Source: CAZJBS01 sp964544475
Lineage (GTDB): Bacteria; CLD3; SB21
Assembly: GCA_964544475.1 (NCBI GenBank)
Contig: CAZJBS010000003.1
Location: forward strand, 62,001 to 126,000
DNA: 64,000 bases
Direction of reading: 5' to 3'
A program made the position numbers and the translations under genes. This document shows positions 38,001-46,275 of the stretch, one piece after another. Below the pieces are notes generated by a model, which saw nothing but the letters and a program-made list of their open reading frames with translations, made no database searches and was not told the origin of the DNA. Within the stretch, counting starts at the first letter, position 1. Each line of letters begins with the position of its first letter.

Positions 38001-38416
38001 CTGAATTTCTCATACGAACCTTCGTAGGGGATGATGATGCGGTTTTTGAAAAGCTCGGTGACGCCGCCTGTGAATTCCGACATGTATTCATCGAGGACAT
38101 TGGTTTGCTGGAAATGGTTGTGCGAGTTGTACACCACCAAAGAAATGCGGTTCTGGATCTCATAGTTGCCAAAGAGCGGCGTGATCTTGACCAGTGCGCT
38201 TTCCGCGACGTCGGCGGTGAAACGGGCGATGCCTTCGCCGCCTTCATAGAAATACACATCGAAGTGTTTTGACTGGACGAAGCGCCATTTGAAGTCCTGG
38301 TATTGAACTTTGTTTTGTCCAAAGAATTTTTGCTCTTCCTGCGCATATCCGTGCGCGGCCGTCAGAATGGTCCAGACCCATAACAGCGTTACCAATCCGC
38401 TTTGGCCTTTCAACAT
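35072..38416 (-). CDS. Outer-membrane metalloprotease/TolB-like propeller/beta-barrel fusion
   Basis: I chose ATG 38416 (1,114 residues), with AGGAG upstream; eight extra codons before it lack one. A signal peptide is followed by a peptidase domain (about 30-300) with zinc motif H-E-L-V-H at residues 144-148 and a downstream W-F-A-E-G-L-A-E-Y, as in gluzincins of the peptidase MA type. The middle (about 300-600) has TolB/PD40 propeller blades (for example S-P-D-G-Q-R-I-V-F-S and W-S-P-D-G-R-R-L-V-F-S). The last 400 residues have the alternating pattern and final aromatic residue of an outer-membrane barrel of Omp85/surface-antigen type. The substrate is unknown. Confidence 0.87.
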   Translation of the reverse strand: MLKGQSGLVTLLWVWTILTAAHGYAQEEQKFFGQNKVQYQDFKWRFVQSKHFDVYFYEGGEGIARFTADVAESALVKITPLFGNYEIQNRISLVVYNSHNHFQQTNVLDEYMSEFTGGVTELFKNRIIIPYEGSYEKFRHVIHHELVHGVMNDYMYGGSVQAMLTGRFRVQIPLWFAEGLAEYSSRHETFDTQSDMFVRDAVTEGYLPSIDNMTGYAVYTAGPTIFRYIEEKYGEEKVAEFITKFRVAGTSNSATEAVFGMKMDEFSEKWAMYHRKIYFPDIANMQPVKEIGKQLTRHDRDENFYNISAALSPNGDKIAFLTDRSGYADIMLMSSVDGTILRKLVSGEKTPDLEQLHWLSPGMNWSPDGRRLVFSAKASDNDALLVLDVESGALDRFKWKDLEGITGGSWSPDGQRIVFSGIWHGQSDIYVLDLSARQLTKLTDDIFSDLRAVFSRDGRKIAFVSDRQDMLTKPAAGFDMASIPYAQTDIYVMNSDGSDIVRITTDPMNDEWPEWGPDNSKLLFTSSRNGVSNLYVADLTADRNYAITNNLSGIFQPSLSKDGKLLAYTAFNKIGFDIFTLKNPFDAKPIELPLTISMKKFRKEKDLPETLSDEIGLGEKSTARSGDSDSTQVVFIGEDTTGSSAPGRKSGETPSFRSFVFTGFENDSASAAEEEQTLVVLPERVYKNENGEYRIRKYKVRFTPDLLYGTAGFNTFIGFQGTTQFAFSDILGNHRLQFGTNLFFDLKNSSFFGSYYYLSNRTDYGLTAFHTAYSFATDFLDEVSYDVPVEGQDGYADSFIRYRYYGATISASRPFNKFDRFDVGVTQFTLARETSVSQSSAIRKEDIAGLGPTRHSQNTILSAALTTDNSLFTIFGPFDGRRAQIAVSGSPGYGANGLRFISVAADLRKYYWFKKYYAVAMRGSGGATYGRDPQRFFVGGLDNWIAPRFTNGDIVINQFQDFLATYVTPVRGCDYYELQGTRYAVANFEFRFPFIHIMQLGFPLPLFLQQIRGVTFIDAGAAWGGRESSDGERPATYRYLDRLGNIQYNRSKFNWTTELADGTTVFQDVRVGYGFGIRAFVGFFVLRYDLAWNIMNPRFHGNDAKHYFSIGYDF

Positions 38417-38577
38417 GGCGATACTCCTGTGAAGAATCATGATATGATGGCGCTTCTTTGCTTAATGGTGATAACCCGCCGCGGGACGAAACATTCCAAG
38501 AAATGTAGCCTTTTGATGCGTGCGTGCCGGAATCCTCTTAAGACTACGGAATGGGCGGGTAAAAGTTCAAAAAGTCG

Positions 38578-38606
38578 TTGTAAAAAAATGGGTTATCCAG
38601 TATATT
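38578..38606 (+). promoter_or_regulatory. Predicted sigma70-type promoter of ndk
   Basis: TTGTAA at 38578-38583 and TATATT at 38601-38606 are 17 bases apart. The leader to the ndk ATG would be about 85 bases. Confidence 0.55.
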
Positions 38607-38697
38607 GGCACGTTTGTAACGTATCAAAAACGCCCAGGATTATCAAGCAAAATGTCGGGCCGCCATTGTCACCATCAAACCATGGAGTATTGAACGT

Positions 38698-39123
38698 ATG
38701 GGTAATCGGACGTTAGCCATTCTGAAGCCGGATTGCGTGCGAAAAAACGTGCAGGGAAAGGTCATGGCGAGAATACAGGACGCCGGATTTCGGATCGTGG
38801 CCATGAAACAAATCCGCATGACCCTGGAACAGGCCGAGGGATTCTATGCCGTCCACAAAGGGCGCCCGTTCTTTGCGGAATTGACCCGCTTCATGAGTTC
38901 GGGGCCGTGCGTGCCGATGGTTCTTGAAAAAGAAAACGCGGTTGCCGAATTCCGGCGCGTCATCGGGGCGACCGACCCCAAAGAAGCGGATCCCGGAACG
39001 GTACGCCGTGAATTCGCGGACAGCAAGGGTGAAAATATCGTCCACGGTTCCGACTCGGACGAGAACGCGGCGATTGAGATCGCGTATTTCTTTACGCAGG
39101 GCCAGTTGGTGGCCAACTCCTGA
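38698..39123 (+). CDS. ndk: Nucleoside diphosphate kinase
   Basis: This 141-residue enzyme transfers the gamma-phosphate between nucleoside triphosphates and diphosphates through a phosphohistidine. The active-site His is in N-I-V-H-G-S-D, followed by S-D-E-N-A-A-I-E-I. The start T-L-A-I-L-K-P-D is typical, and length is normal. It is the first gene of a run with cinA, eutN-like and murA; cinA follows 13 bases later. Confidence 0.97.
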   Translation: MGNRTLAILKPDCVRKNVQGKVMARIQDAGFRIVAMKQIRMTLEQAEGFYAVHKGRPFFAELTRFMSSGPCVPMVLEKENAVAEFRRVIGATDPKEADPGTVRREFADSKGENIVHGSDSDENAAIEIAYFFTQGQLVANS

Positions 39124-39136
39124 ACCGTCCGCGCCG

Positions 39137-40420
39137 ATGAAAGCGGAAATCATTGTCATCGGGGATGAGATACTTCTCGGACAGGTCGTTGACACGAATT
39201 CCGCGTGGATCGCCCAGTGTCTGGCCGAAGAGGGAGTGCCGGTTCATCGGATCACCAAAATAGGCGATGACGAAGAACGCATCGTGGAAGCGTTTGAGTC
39301 GGCCGTCGGCCGTTCAGAATTGATCATCAGCTGCGGAGGATTGGGGCCCACGCACGATGATCGCACGCGATTTGCCGTGGCGAGGTTTCTGGGCGTCGAA
39401 CTGGACCCCGATGCCAATGCACTTGACGAAATTCGCACCATGTATGAGAAGGCCGGACGAACCATGGGCGCAACCAACGCCGTTCAGGCATTGATTCCAA
39501 GGACAGCTTCCTTCCTTTCCAACCACGTCGGCACCGCGCCCGGGCTCCATTTCGGAAAAGGCGCGGCCACCTGCTTCTGCATCCAGGGCGTTCCCAAAGA
39601 AATGGAATGGATGGTCCGCCGGTATGTTCTTCCTTTTGCGAAAGCACATGCCGGCGTCCAGGTTCTCAAATACCGCGTGATTCGTGTGACCGGCGTTCCC
39701 GAATCGAGTCTCTATGAAAAAACAAAAACGGTTGTTGAAAAGCATGCCGGCGTGGTGGACGTGGCCTTTTTGCCGAAGACGACGGTCGGGGTCGATATTC
39801 GTTTGACGGTCAACGGGACGTCCGCCGGGGAAGCCTCGTCGAGGATTGCGGATACGGAAAAGGACTTCCTGGACGCCATTCACGCGCATTTTGAGCACGC
39901 GGTCTATGGATTTGACCACGACACCATGGAGAAGGCCGTGGCCGAGCTCCTGTTTCGAAGCGGATTGTCCGTGGCGACGGCCGAATCGTGCACGGGCGGA
40001 TTGCTCGCTCATCGTCTGACCAATGTGTCCGGCAGTTCCGGTTATTTCCTGCGCGGCGTTACGGCGTATTCCAACGAATCCAAAATCGATCTGCTCAACG
40101 TCGCTTCGCAGACCATTGAGGATCATGGCGCTGTGAGTGAAGAAGTGGCCAAATCGATGGCCGTCGGCATCCGCGAACGGTCCGGGGCCGATATCGGTCT
40201 TTCGACGACCGGCATAGCCGGTCCGACCGGCGCGACGCCGGCGAAACCGGTCGGTTTGGTTTATATCGGCCTGGCTACAAAAGCGGGCGTCAAAGTACAC
40301 CGGCCGTTGATCCTGCCGTACCCGCTCGACCGCGTCACTTTCAAGGAACGGACATCCCAGACGGCGTTGGATCTTTTGAGAAAGCACCTGCTTCGTGAAA
40401 CCTCGCGGGAGGGGACATGA
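39137..40420 (+). CDS. cinA: CinA-family protein (NMN amidohydrolase-type)
   Basis: I place the start at ATG 39137 (427 residues). The frame is open further left but overlaps ndk, and K-A-E-I-I-V-I-G-D-E-I-L-L-G is the family's normal N-terminus. The first half is a MoaB/MogA-like domain (S-C-G-G-L-G-P-T-H-D-D-R-T). The C-terminal CinA domain has A-E-S-C-T-G-G-L-L-A-H-R, with the active-site region of nicotinamide mononucleotide deamidase (PncC). It may be involved in NAD recycling or competence. The stop overlaps the next ATG by four bases. Confidence 0.94.
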   Translation: MKAEIIVIGDEILLGQVVDTNSAWIAQCLAEEGVPVHRITKIGDDEERIVEAFESAVGRSELIISCGGLGPTHDDRTRFAVARFLGVELDPDANALDEIRTMYEKAGRTMGATNAVQALIPRTASFLSNHVGTAPGLHFGKGAATCFCIQGVPKEMEWMVRRYVLPFAKAHAGVQVLKYRVIRVTGVPESSLYEKTKTVVEKHAGVVDVAFLPKTTVGVDIRLTVNGTSAGEASSRIADTEKDFLDAIHAHFEHAVYGFDHDTMEKAVAELLFRSGLSVATAESCTGGLLAHRLTNVSGSSGYFLRGVTAYSNESKIDLLNVASQTIEDHGAVSEEVAKSMAVGIRERSGADIGLSTTGIAGPTGATPAKPVGLVYIGLATKAGVKVHRPLILPYPLDRVTFKERTSQTALDLLRKHLLRETSREGT

Positions 40421-40695
40421 TCATCTGTCTGGTCACCGGTTCGGTGGTTTCGACTCACAAGAATGAGCATCTGACAGGATACAAACTGCTGGTGGTCCAG
40501 CCGGTAGACCTGGAACGGCGCCCGATCGGGCCGGATCTGCTGGCCGTTGATGAAGTCAACGCCGGCGTGAACGATTTGGTTCTGGTCATGCGGGAAGGAG
40601 GGTCGGCACGGATCATTCTCGACAACAAAAAAATTCCCGTCCAGGCCGTCGTCGTGGGTGTCATTGACAACTTTCACGTTGTTTCGCAGAACTGA
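40417..40695 (+). CDS. EutN/CcmL-family microcompartment vertex protein (orphan)
   Basis: This 92-residue protein has the EutN/CcmL fold signature: V-T-G-S-V-V-S-T-H-K-N near the start, G-Y-K-L-L-V-V-Q-P and A-V-D-E-V-N-A-G-V-N-D. These proteins form pentamers that close the corners of bacterial microcompartments such as carboxysomes or Eut bodies. No shell hexamer gene or encapsulated enzyme is in the window. The ATG overlaps cinA by four bases and has GGAGGGG upstream, so it is translated in this operon. An independent role outside a shell is possible. Confidence 0.9.
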   Translation: MIICLVTGSVVSTHKNEHLTGYKLLVVQPVDLERRPIGPDLLAVDEVNAGVNDLVLVMREGGSARIILDNKKIPVQAVVVGVIDNFHVVSQN

Positions 40696-40713
40696 AGTTT
40701 TGTAGGAGCCAGT

Positions 40714-41997
40714 ATGGAAAAATTTTTGGTTGAAGGCGGAAAACGTCTGCAGGGCACGTTTGTCCCATCGGGCAATAAGAATGAAGCCTTGCCGGTCGTG
40801 GCGGCATGCATGTTGACCGAAGAGCCCGTCATTCTGAGGAATCTGCCGGCGGTGACGGACGCTCACAAAATGCTGGAGATTGCGGCCAATCTCGGGGCGG
40901 ACGTAACGCCTCTTGGGAAGAACGCGTGGAAGGTCCAGGCGAAAGAAATTCGCACGCATGAACCCGACCACCAAATCGCCGAAGAGATCCGCGGATCTTT
41001 TCTGTTTGCCGGGTCGATGCTTGGGCGGCATGGCAAGATCGTGCTGCCGTCGCCCGGCGGCGACAAGATCGGCCGCCGCAGGCTTGATACCCACATCGTT
41101 GCGTTGCAGGAACTGGGCGCATCGGCGGAATTGGGCCATCGCAGTTATCACTTGTCGACCCGGGGGCTGGTTGGCAAAGACATGTTTCTGGACGAGGCCA
41201 GCGTGATGGCGACCGAAAATGCCGTCATGGCCGCGGTACTGGCGAAGGGCACAACCATTATCAATCATGCGGCGTGCGAACCTCACGTCCAGGGACTATG
41301 CCGCATGTTGAACGCCATGGGCGCGCGCATCTCGGGTATTGGCAGCAATGTATTGACGATCGAGGGAGTGGACCGTTTGCACGGCTGCGAGCACACGATC
41401 ACCAACGATCACATTGAAATAGGCAGTCTCATCGGGCTTGCCGCCGCCACGCGTTCGGAGGTGTTGATCAGGAACGCGTTCCCGCCGAATTTGCGGATGA
41501 TCCGTCTGGCCTTTGAAAGACTTGGTATTCGGATTGAGGATCGCGGCGAAGACGTGCTTATTTCGGGTGACCAGTCGCTTGAGATCGCCTCCGACATGGA
41601 CGGCGCCATTCCGAAAATCGACGATGCGCCCTGGCCGGGCTTTCCGGCGGACCTGACGAGCATCATGGTCGTGGCCGCGACCCAGTGCCGGGGAACGATT
41701 CTGATTTTTGAGAAGATGTTTGAAAGCCGGTTGTTTTTTGTGGACAAACTCATTTCCATGGGCGCCCGCATTGTGTTGTGCGATCCCCATCGCGCGGTCA
41801 TCACCGGACCCACGAAGCTCCACGCCGACCTTATTACCAGTCCCGACATCCGCGCCGGCATGGCCCTCCTGATAGCGGCCCTTTGCGCCGACGGGACTTC
41901 GACCATCCAAAACATCCGGCAACTAGACCGGGGGTATGAACGCATCGACGAACGGCTCCGCGCCCTGGGCGCCGATATCCAAAGAGTGTCCGCCTGA
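40714..41997 (+). CDS. murA: UDP-N-acetylglucosamine 1-carboxyvinyltransferase MurA (Asp117)
   Basis: This 427-residue enzyme adds enolpyruvate to UDP-GlcNAc, the first committed step of peptidoglycan synthesis. The pattern S-G-N-K-N-E-A-L-P near residue 19 and P-G-F-P-A-D-L-T-S near residue 310 are conserved. The residue equivalent to catalytic Cys115 of E. coli is Asp117 (P-G-G-D-K-I-G-R). The same Cys-to-Asp change in Mycobacterium and Chlamydia MurA keeps activity but gives fosfomycin resistance. The start has AGGAG 12 bases upstream. It lies 18 bases after the EutN-like gene. Confidence 0.95.
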   Translation: MEKFLVEGGKRLQGTFVPSGNKNEALPVVAACMLTEEPVILRNLPAVTDAHKMLEIAANLGADVTPLGKNAWKVQAKEIRTHEPDHQIAEEIRGSFLFAGSMLGRHGKIVLPSPGGDKIGRRRLDTHIVALQELGASAELGHRSYHLSTRGLVGKDMFLDEASVMATENAVMAAVLAKGTTIINHAACEPHVQGLCRMLNAMGARISGIGSNVLTIEGVDRLHGCEHTITNDHIEIGSLIGLAAATRSEVLIRNAFPPNLRMIRLAFERLGIRIEDRGEDVLISGDQSLEIASDMDGAIPKIDDAPWPGFPADLTSIMVVAATQCRGTILIFEKMFESRLFFVDKLISMGARIVLCDPHRAVITGPTKLHADLITSPDIRAGMALLIAALCADGTSTIQNIRQLDRGYERIDERLRALGADIQRVSA

Positions 41998-42125
41998 TCT
42001 TACCGCCCCGGAGGGCGCCTTCACTGCATCCCGAACCCATTCCACTGCCTGATCATGGCCGTATCGCCCTCGCATGGCTATTTTGGGGTGAACGTTAATT
42101 GTGTGACTTACCAGAAGGACCGATC

Positions 42126-43856
42126 ATGCAAATTGTTGTACCCATCACTGTCCTTTTCCTTTTTGTTCTGGCCTCCAGCGTGCAAGCCGAACGCCGCGAC
42201 GTGCCGTCCGAGTATGCCACCATTCAAAGCGCCATTGACGCCTGCACGAATGGCGACACGGTTCTGGTTGCCCCGGGTGTCTATTTTGAGAACATCACGT
42301 TCCGCGGCAAAAACATCGTTGTGGCCAGCCAGTTTGTCCTGACGGGAGACGTGCAGGCCATTTATCAAACCGTGATTGACGGTTCGCAACCCGTCAACCA
42401 GGATTCGGCGAGTGTCGTGCGTATCATTGGCGGTGAGGATAGCACGGCCGTCCTGATGGGATTTACCATCCGCGGCGGGACGGGGACGGCCTGGCCGGAT
42501 GAACACAGTCCGGGCACTTACCAGGAAGGCGCCGGTATCCACATTGCATTGTCCAGTCCGACGATACGAAACAATTTCATTATTCGAAATACGGCCATTC
42601 GCAGGACCGGTCTGGCGAGCGCGGGGGGAGGAGGAATTCGTGCCGGCGATGGCTTTCCCAAGATATTAAACAATGTGATAGTCCGGAATCGCGGGCCATA
42701 CGGGGCCGGCATTGTGCTGAATTACACGGGCGCGATTGTCCGAAACAACATTCTGTGCCAGAATACAGGCGGGGAAGACTACGGGGGCGGCGGCATCTGG
42801 ATCAATGGAACCGGTCCACATCCAAAGCTGATTGAAAACAACACGATTGTTGGCAACACGTCGGCAGGCGGAGGGGCGGGCATCATGATGTTTTCATCAA
42901 CCAATGTGACAGCCAGGAATAACATTATTGTCGGGAACGCGCCGGATCAAATCGCCGGGGCCTCGACCATAAGCGTGTCGTATTCGAATGTACAAGGTGG
43001 GTGGTCCGGCACGGGCAACTTTGATGCACCGATGCCGTTTGAAGACAGTACCTATTACCTGGACCTGCTTTCCGCATGTATCGATGCCGGTGACCCGGAC
43101 ATTCAGTTCAATGATCCCGCGGATGCCATTAATCCGACATTGGCCGCATGGCCGTCGCGAGGGACTCTCCGTAATGATGTCGGGGCTTTTGGAGGCCCCG
43201 GGCGCAGTGTGCTGCCCATCGCCTACGAGCAGGGTATGTATCTGGCCACGTTGGTCATGAATTTTGGATCCGTCAAAGTGGGCGAGACCAGGACGCTTTC
43301 AACACCCTTCTACAGCATCGGCAACCTGGCATTGGAAATCGACAGCGTGGTTATCAAGAATCGTACGAGTGGTATCGTCGTTGTGTCACCATCCGGGCCA
43401 ACCGTGGTACATGGATTCACCGTCGATTCCATTCGTATTGCGTGGACACCGACAGCGGTCGGCAACCTGAGAGACACGGTTCTTATCTATCACAGGGATA
43501 CCACGACAACCAATCCGCGCAGAATCCGATTGATGCTCAACGGACTGACAGATATCCCGGGCGAGGAACAAATACCCTCGAGTTATCAACTTCATCAAAA
43601 CCACCCCAATCCTTTCAACCCGACGACCAAGATTACGTTGGACCTGCCAACATCAGGATTGGTCACCTTGCGCGTATACAACATGATGGGGCAATGGGTT
43701 TCCACGCTGGTTCAACGTCGCATGGAGCGCGGTCGTCACCAGGTCGAGTGGGATGGCAGGAATGCCGACGGGCTTCCGGTCTCTTCCGGCGTGTATCTCT
43801 ATCGCATGGAAGTCAACGGAAAATCATGGACACGCAGAATGGTCTTTCTCAAGTAG
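42126..43856 (+). CDS. Secreted right-handed beta-helix protein with C-terminal sorting domain
   Basis: I chose ATG 42126 (576 residues), with AGAAGGA upstream. The signal peptide is M-Q-I-V-V-P-I-T-V-L-F-L-F-V-L and ends in V-Q-A. The DUF1565-like start (Y-A-T-I-Q-S-A-I-D-A-C) is followed by coils with repeated N-N and I-V-R-N patterns (about 100-300), the fold of pectate lyases and surface beta-helix proteins. No lyase catalytic site is evident. A later beta domain (about 390-485) precedes the end, which has H-P-N-P-F-N-P-T-T-K-I and G-V-Y-L-Y-R. That is the same sorting-domain type as in the LRR protein at 17844. It is probably a surface carbohydrate-binding or structural protein. Confidence 0.87.
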   Translation: MQIVVPITVLFLFVLASSVQAERRDVPSEYATIQSAIDACTNGDTVLVAPGVYFENITFRGKNIVVASQFVLTGDVQAIYQTVIDGSQPVNQDSASVVRIIGGEDSTAVLMGFTIRGGTGTAWPDEHSPGTYQEGAGIHIALSSPTIRNNFIIRNTAIRRTGLASAGGGGIRAGDGFPKILNNVIVRNRGPYGAGIVLNYTGAIVRNNILCQNTGGEDYGGGGIWINGTGPHPKLIENNTIVGNTSAGGGAGIMMFSSTNVTARNNIIVGNAPDQIAGASTISVSYSNVQGGWSGTGNFDAPMPFEDSTYYLDLLSACIDAGDPDIQFNDPADAINPTLAAWPSRGTLRNDVGAFGGPGRSVLPIAYEQGMYLATLVMNFGSVKVGETRTLSTPFYSIGNLALEIDSVVIKNRTSGIVVVSPSGPTVVHGFTVDSIRIAWTPTAVGNLRDTVLIYHRDTTTTNPRRIRLMLNGLTDIPGEEQIPSSYQLHQNHPNPFNPTTKITLDLPTSGLVTLRVYNMMGQWVSTLVQRRMERGRHQVEWDGRNADGLPVSSGVYLYRMEVNGKSWTRRMVFLK

Positions 43857-43877
43857 TTGTCCCTCTCCTCGCCATAC

Positions 43878-43920
43878 AGAAGCTCCTGTCCAAACGGTCA
43901 GACAGGAGCTTCTTTTTGTT
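43878..43920. terminator. Bidirectional terminator between convergent genes
   Basis: AGAAGCTCCTGTC (43878-43890) pairs with GACAGGAGCTTCT (43901-43913) around a ten-base loop, and a T run follows. The minus-strand lipoprotein gene ends three bases to the right. Confidence 0.88.
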
Positions 43921-43922
43921 TC

Positions 43923-45890
43923 TTACGGCGTCGCCACATCCGCGTAGGCGGCCTGTGCAACCTCCATCGTCCTACGATTTTGAATCCACACGACGACGGC
44001 CAGATTGGCCGGGTTAAGGGGTTCCGGAGTGCTCTTCCATTGTGGTTTCTTCGTCATCGATGATGATCGAGAAGGCAATTCGTGCGGGTGGTCGATCATT
44101 GCGTCCAGGTCGGCCTGGATTTGAGTCAGGTTGAATTCGTGACGGGTGTTTGTTTTGCCGGGCCTCAGCGCACGGCCGGATGCTCCGTCGGCCAGTTTCC
44201 GCACAACAAACGCGTGCGGGTTGATGCCGTTGCTGCCCGTGTACTTCACGCTCTTTTCAACAAGCGCCACATGCAGGACAAACGGTTCATTTTTTGGAAC
44301 GCCTTGCATTGATACGTCCACGAAAATGTCATTGCCGAGGCGGCCAGGCTTCAGGTTCAACGACATCGCGGCCGCGTTGGTCAACCGTTTTTCGACGGTC
44401 CTTTGATACATCGTAAAACGGTTGCCGATCAGGAATTTCGGCCCACCGCCGCCGACGGATTCAACGCCGTCAAAGAAAGTCGTCGGTGTGCCAAAATCAC
44501 CGCCGTAGTATTTGTAGCGTTCCCAGCTGTCCTGGGTGGTGAGCGGGTCGGGCCGTGGAATGTGGAGATGATACTCGAGAATAGCCACTTCGTCGCGGTC
44601 GTAGTATTCCGACAGGGCGTCGAAGGCCATGTCGGCGCTGACACACGGGCCACAATCGGCGCCGGTGAAAAGTTCGGCGAGAATGACTTTGTCCGCTTTT
44701 TTCCTGGATGCGCGATGGGGTGGCGTGAAACGGGAGAGTGAATCCTTCAGGTCGGTGACCACCCTTGAGCTTCCTTTCCGAGAACCCCGCCAGGATGTGT
44801 AGGCGCGCACAAAAGCAGACTGAAGTTCGTCATCGGATGTGGCCAGCAAGGCGGTGGCATAGGCGTATGTAGCCTGTTCGGGCTGGCTGGATTCTTCCAG
44901 CAGATGTCCGTACATCATCCAGTCATCCCTTTGCCAGGGATCCATCAAGGCCGTGATCGATCGATACAGGTTCATGGCTTCTTCTTTTCGCCCCAGTGAC
45001 GCCAAAACAAGAGCGTGATTCTTTTTCAATTCCATCACGCGTTCAAGCGCGTCATGCGGTTGCAGGGACGCGACGGCCTCATTGGACCATCGTTCGGCGA
45101 CGTCCGGATCCACGCCGGTTCTTGCAAGAAAAACGGCCGCCTGGCTTTTAAGAATGAAATGACGGGACGCGGGTACGGAATCCACCAAAGCGTGGACGGC
45201 CCGCCGGGCAAGACTGTCCTTCAATAAGGGGTCCGTTTGATCGCCGGAACGGCTTGACCAGGTCAGGAAGTGTTCCAATGACAGGCGGTCGCCCTGCAGA
45301 GCCAAAGGCACGATCCGATACAAAGCGTCCATCCGATGACCGTCGGCTTCCTCATACACCGCCAGGTTACGGACAAATTCCGTCTCATCTCCGTACATCG
45401 CTACGACGTCTTTCTGCAGTTGAAGCGCCGCCGAAAAATGCCGGCGGTGGAATTCGATCAGCGCCCTGGTATTCAGACAGGCGGCTTGGTAATAGACGGC
45501 CATCGTTTTGGCGAGGCTATCCATGGGTGACAGCCAGGCCTCGCATGTATCCAGGGCGAGACCCTTTTGGGCCAGCCGCTCTATCGTGTTCAAGGTCTCA
45601 ACCAGGCGCCGATTGTAGGGGACGCTGTCCAAATACCGGCGGGCAACGGACAGGGCTTTGGTGTCCGATCCCGCGTCCACGTGGGCCTCGAACGTCTCGA
45701 AAAGAACTTTGCGGACATTTTCACTGGAAGGAAATGTCTTCAGAAATCGTTCCAGGCCGGCCGCACGATCGGCAGGCTCCGGCAATTCTCTGACATAGGA
45801 AAGCATGTCGGTTTCATTCATATTGGCGTAGCGTGAGCACGCGAAAACCCACGCCAGGCACGACAGGATCACAAATAGAGAGTAACGCAT
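43923..45890 (-). CDS. Lipoprotein with TPR-like helices and a thioredoxin-like domain
   Basis: I chose ATG 45890 (655 residues), with GGAG upstream. The longer reading frame to 46028 would run into the repeat island. The signal peptide ends in V-F-A-C (Cys18). Helical TPR-like sequence covers about 40-420. A thioredoxin-like segment begins near 440 with F-T-G-A-D-C-G-P-C, a redox C-x-x-C, followed by a P-T-T-F-F-D-G strand. The C-terminal part is beta-rich. It may be a disulfide exchange or thiol-handling protein on the periplasmic face of a membrane; the substrate is unknown. The gene faces the beta-helix gene across a shared terminator. Confidence 0.83.
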   Translation of the reverse strand: MRYSLFVILSCLAWVFACSRYANMNETDMLSYVRELPEPADRAAGLERFLKTFPSSENVRKVLFETFEAHVDAGSDTKALSVARRYLDSVPYNRRLVETLNTIERLAQKGLALDTCEAWLSPMDSLAKTMAVYYQAACLNTRALIEFHRRHFSAALQLQKDVVAMYGDETEFVRNLAVYEEADGHRMDALYRIVPLALQGDRLSLEHFLTWSSRSGDQTDPLLKDSLARRAVHALVDSVPASRHFILKSQAAVFLARTGVDPDVAERWSNEAVASLQPHDALERVMELKKNHALVLASLGRKEEAMNLYRSITALMDPWQRDDWMMYGHLLEESSQPEQATYAYATALLATSDDELQSAFVRAYTSWRGSRKGSSRVVTDLKDSLSRFTPPHRASRKKADKVILAELFTGADCGPCVSADMAFDALSEYYDRDEVAILEYHLHIPRPDPLTTQDSWERYKYYGGDFGTPTTFFDGVESVGGGGPKFLIGNRFTMYQRTVEKRLTNAAAMSLNLKPGRLGNDIFVDVSMQGVPKNEPFVLHVALVEKSVKYTGSNGINPHAFVVRKLADGASGRALRPGKTNTRHEFNLTQIQADLDAMIDHPHELPSRSSSMTKKPQWKSTPEPLNPANLAVVVWIQNRRTMEVAQAAYADVATP

Positions 45891-46035
45891 GATAGCTCCG
45901 TCACGATTGGGTGTTTGTAAGGTCGAATCGGATACGTTGGAACCGCCATGAGGTTGCATGGAGAGACGGTCAGACTTAGGAAAATTCAGGTTGTCTTTCA
46001 AGTGTAATGTTGCGCGTGACGTTTCCAAAACGGTA

Positions 46036-46076
46036 TTCGCGCCGAAACCCGGTCGCGACTATTTCGCGAAATGGAG
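46036..46076. repeat. 41-bp repeat, copy A
   Basis: It is 40 of 41 bases identical to 46333-46373. Both end in ATTTCGCGAAAT, a near-perfect palindrome. A partial third copy begins at 46910. Confidence 0.85.
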
Positions 46077-46134
46077 AGCTTGACAGCACAGCAGCCGGGC
46101 GAAAGGAATGCATGGGCCTCAACGAAGCACAGAG

Positions 46135-46154
46135 ACACCCGCTTGCGCGGGTGT
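46135..46154. repeat. Palindromic repeat, copy 1
   Basis: ACACCCGC and GCGGGTGT form an 8-bp stem with loop TTGC. The flanks GAG and GACA are shared with the copy at 46807-46826. Confidence 0.8.
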
Positions 46155-46275
46155 GACATCACAAGCGAATCTCCGAGTGGATGCACCACGCGAAGCGACT
46201 TAGCGCTTTCGGCTCGTTGCCAGGAAAAAGAAGAATGGAATTCCATACACTTTTGGCCTCAATCGGCCGTGAAGA

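Noticed and set aside
38924..39136. N-terminal extension of cinA
   Set aside because: It overlaps ndk in another frame, and the conserved CinA start is at 39137.
40417..40695. A full microcompartment operon
   Set aside because: No BMC shell hexamer or signature enzyme lies in the 64 kb; only the vertex protein is supported.
45891..46028. N-terminal extension of the TPR/thioredoxin lipoprotein
   Set aside because: It would bury the signal peptide and lipobox behind 46 residues; the ATG at 45890 has its own RBS.
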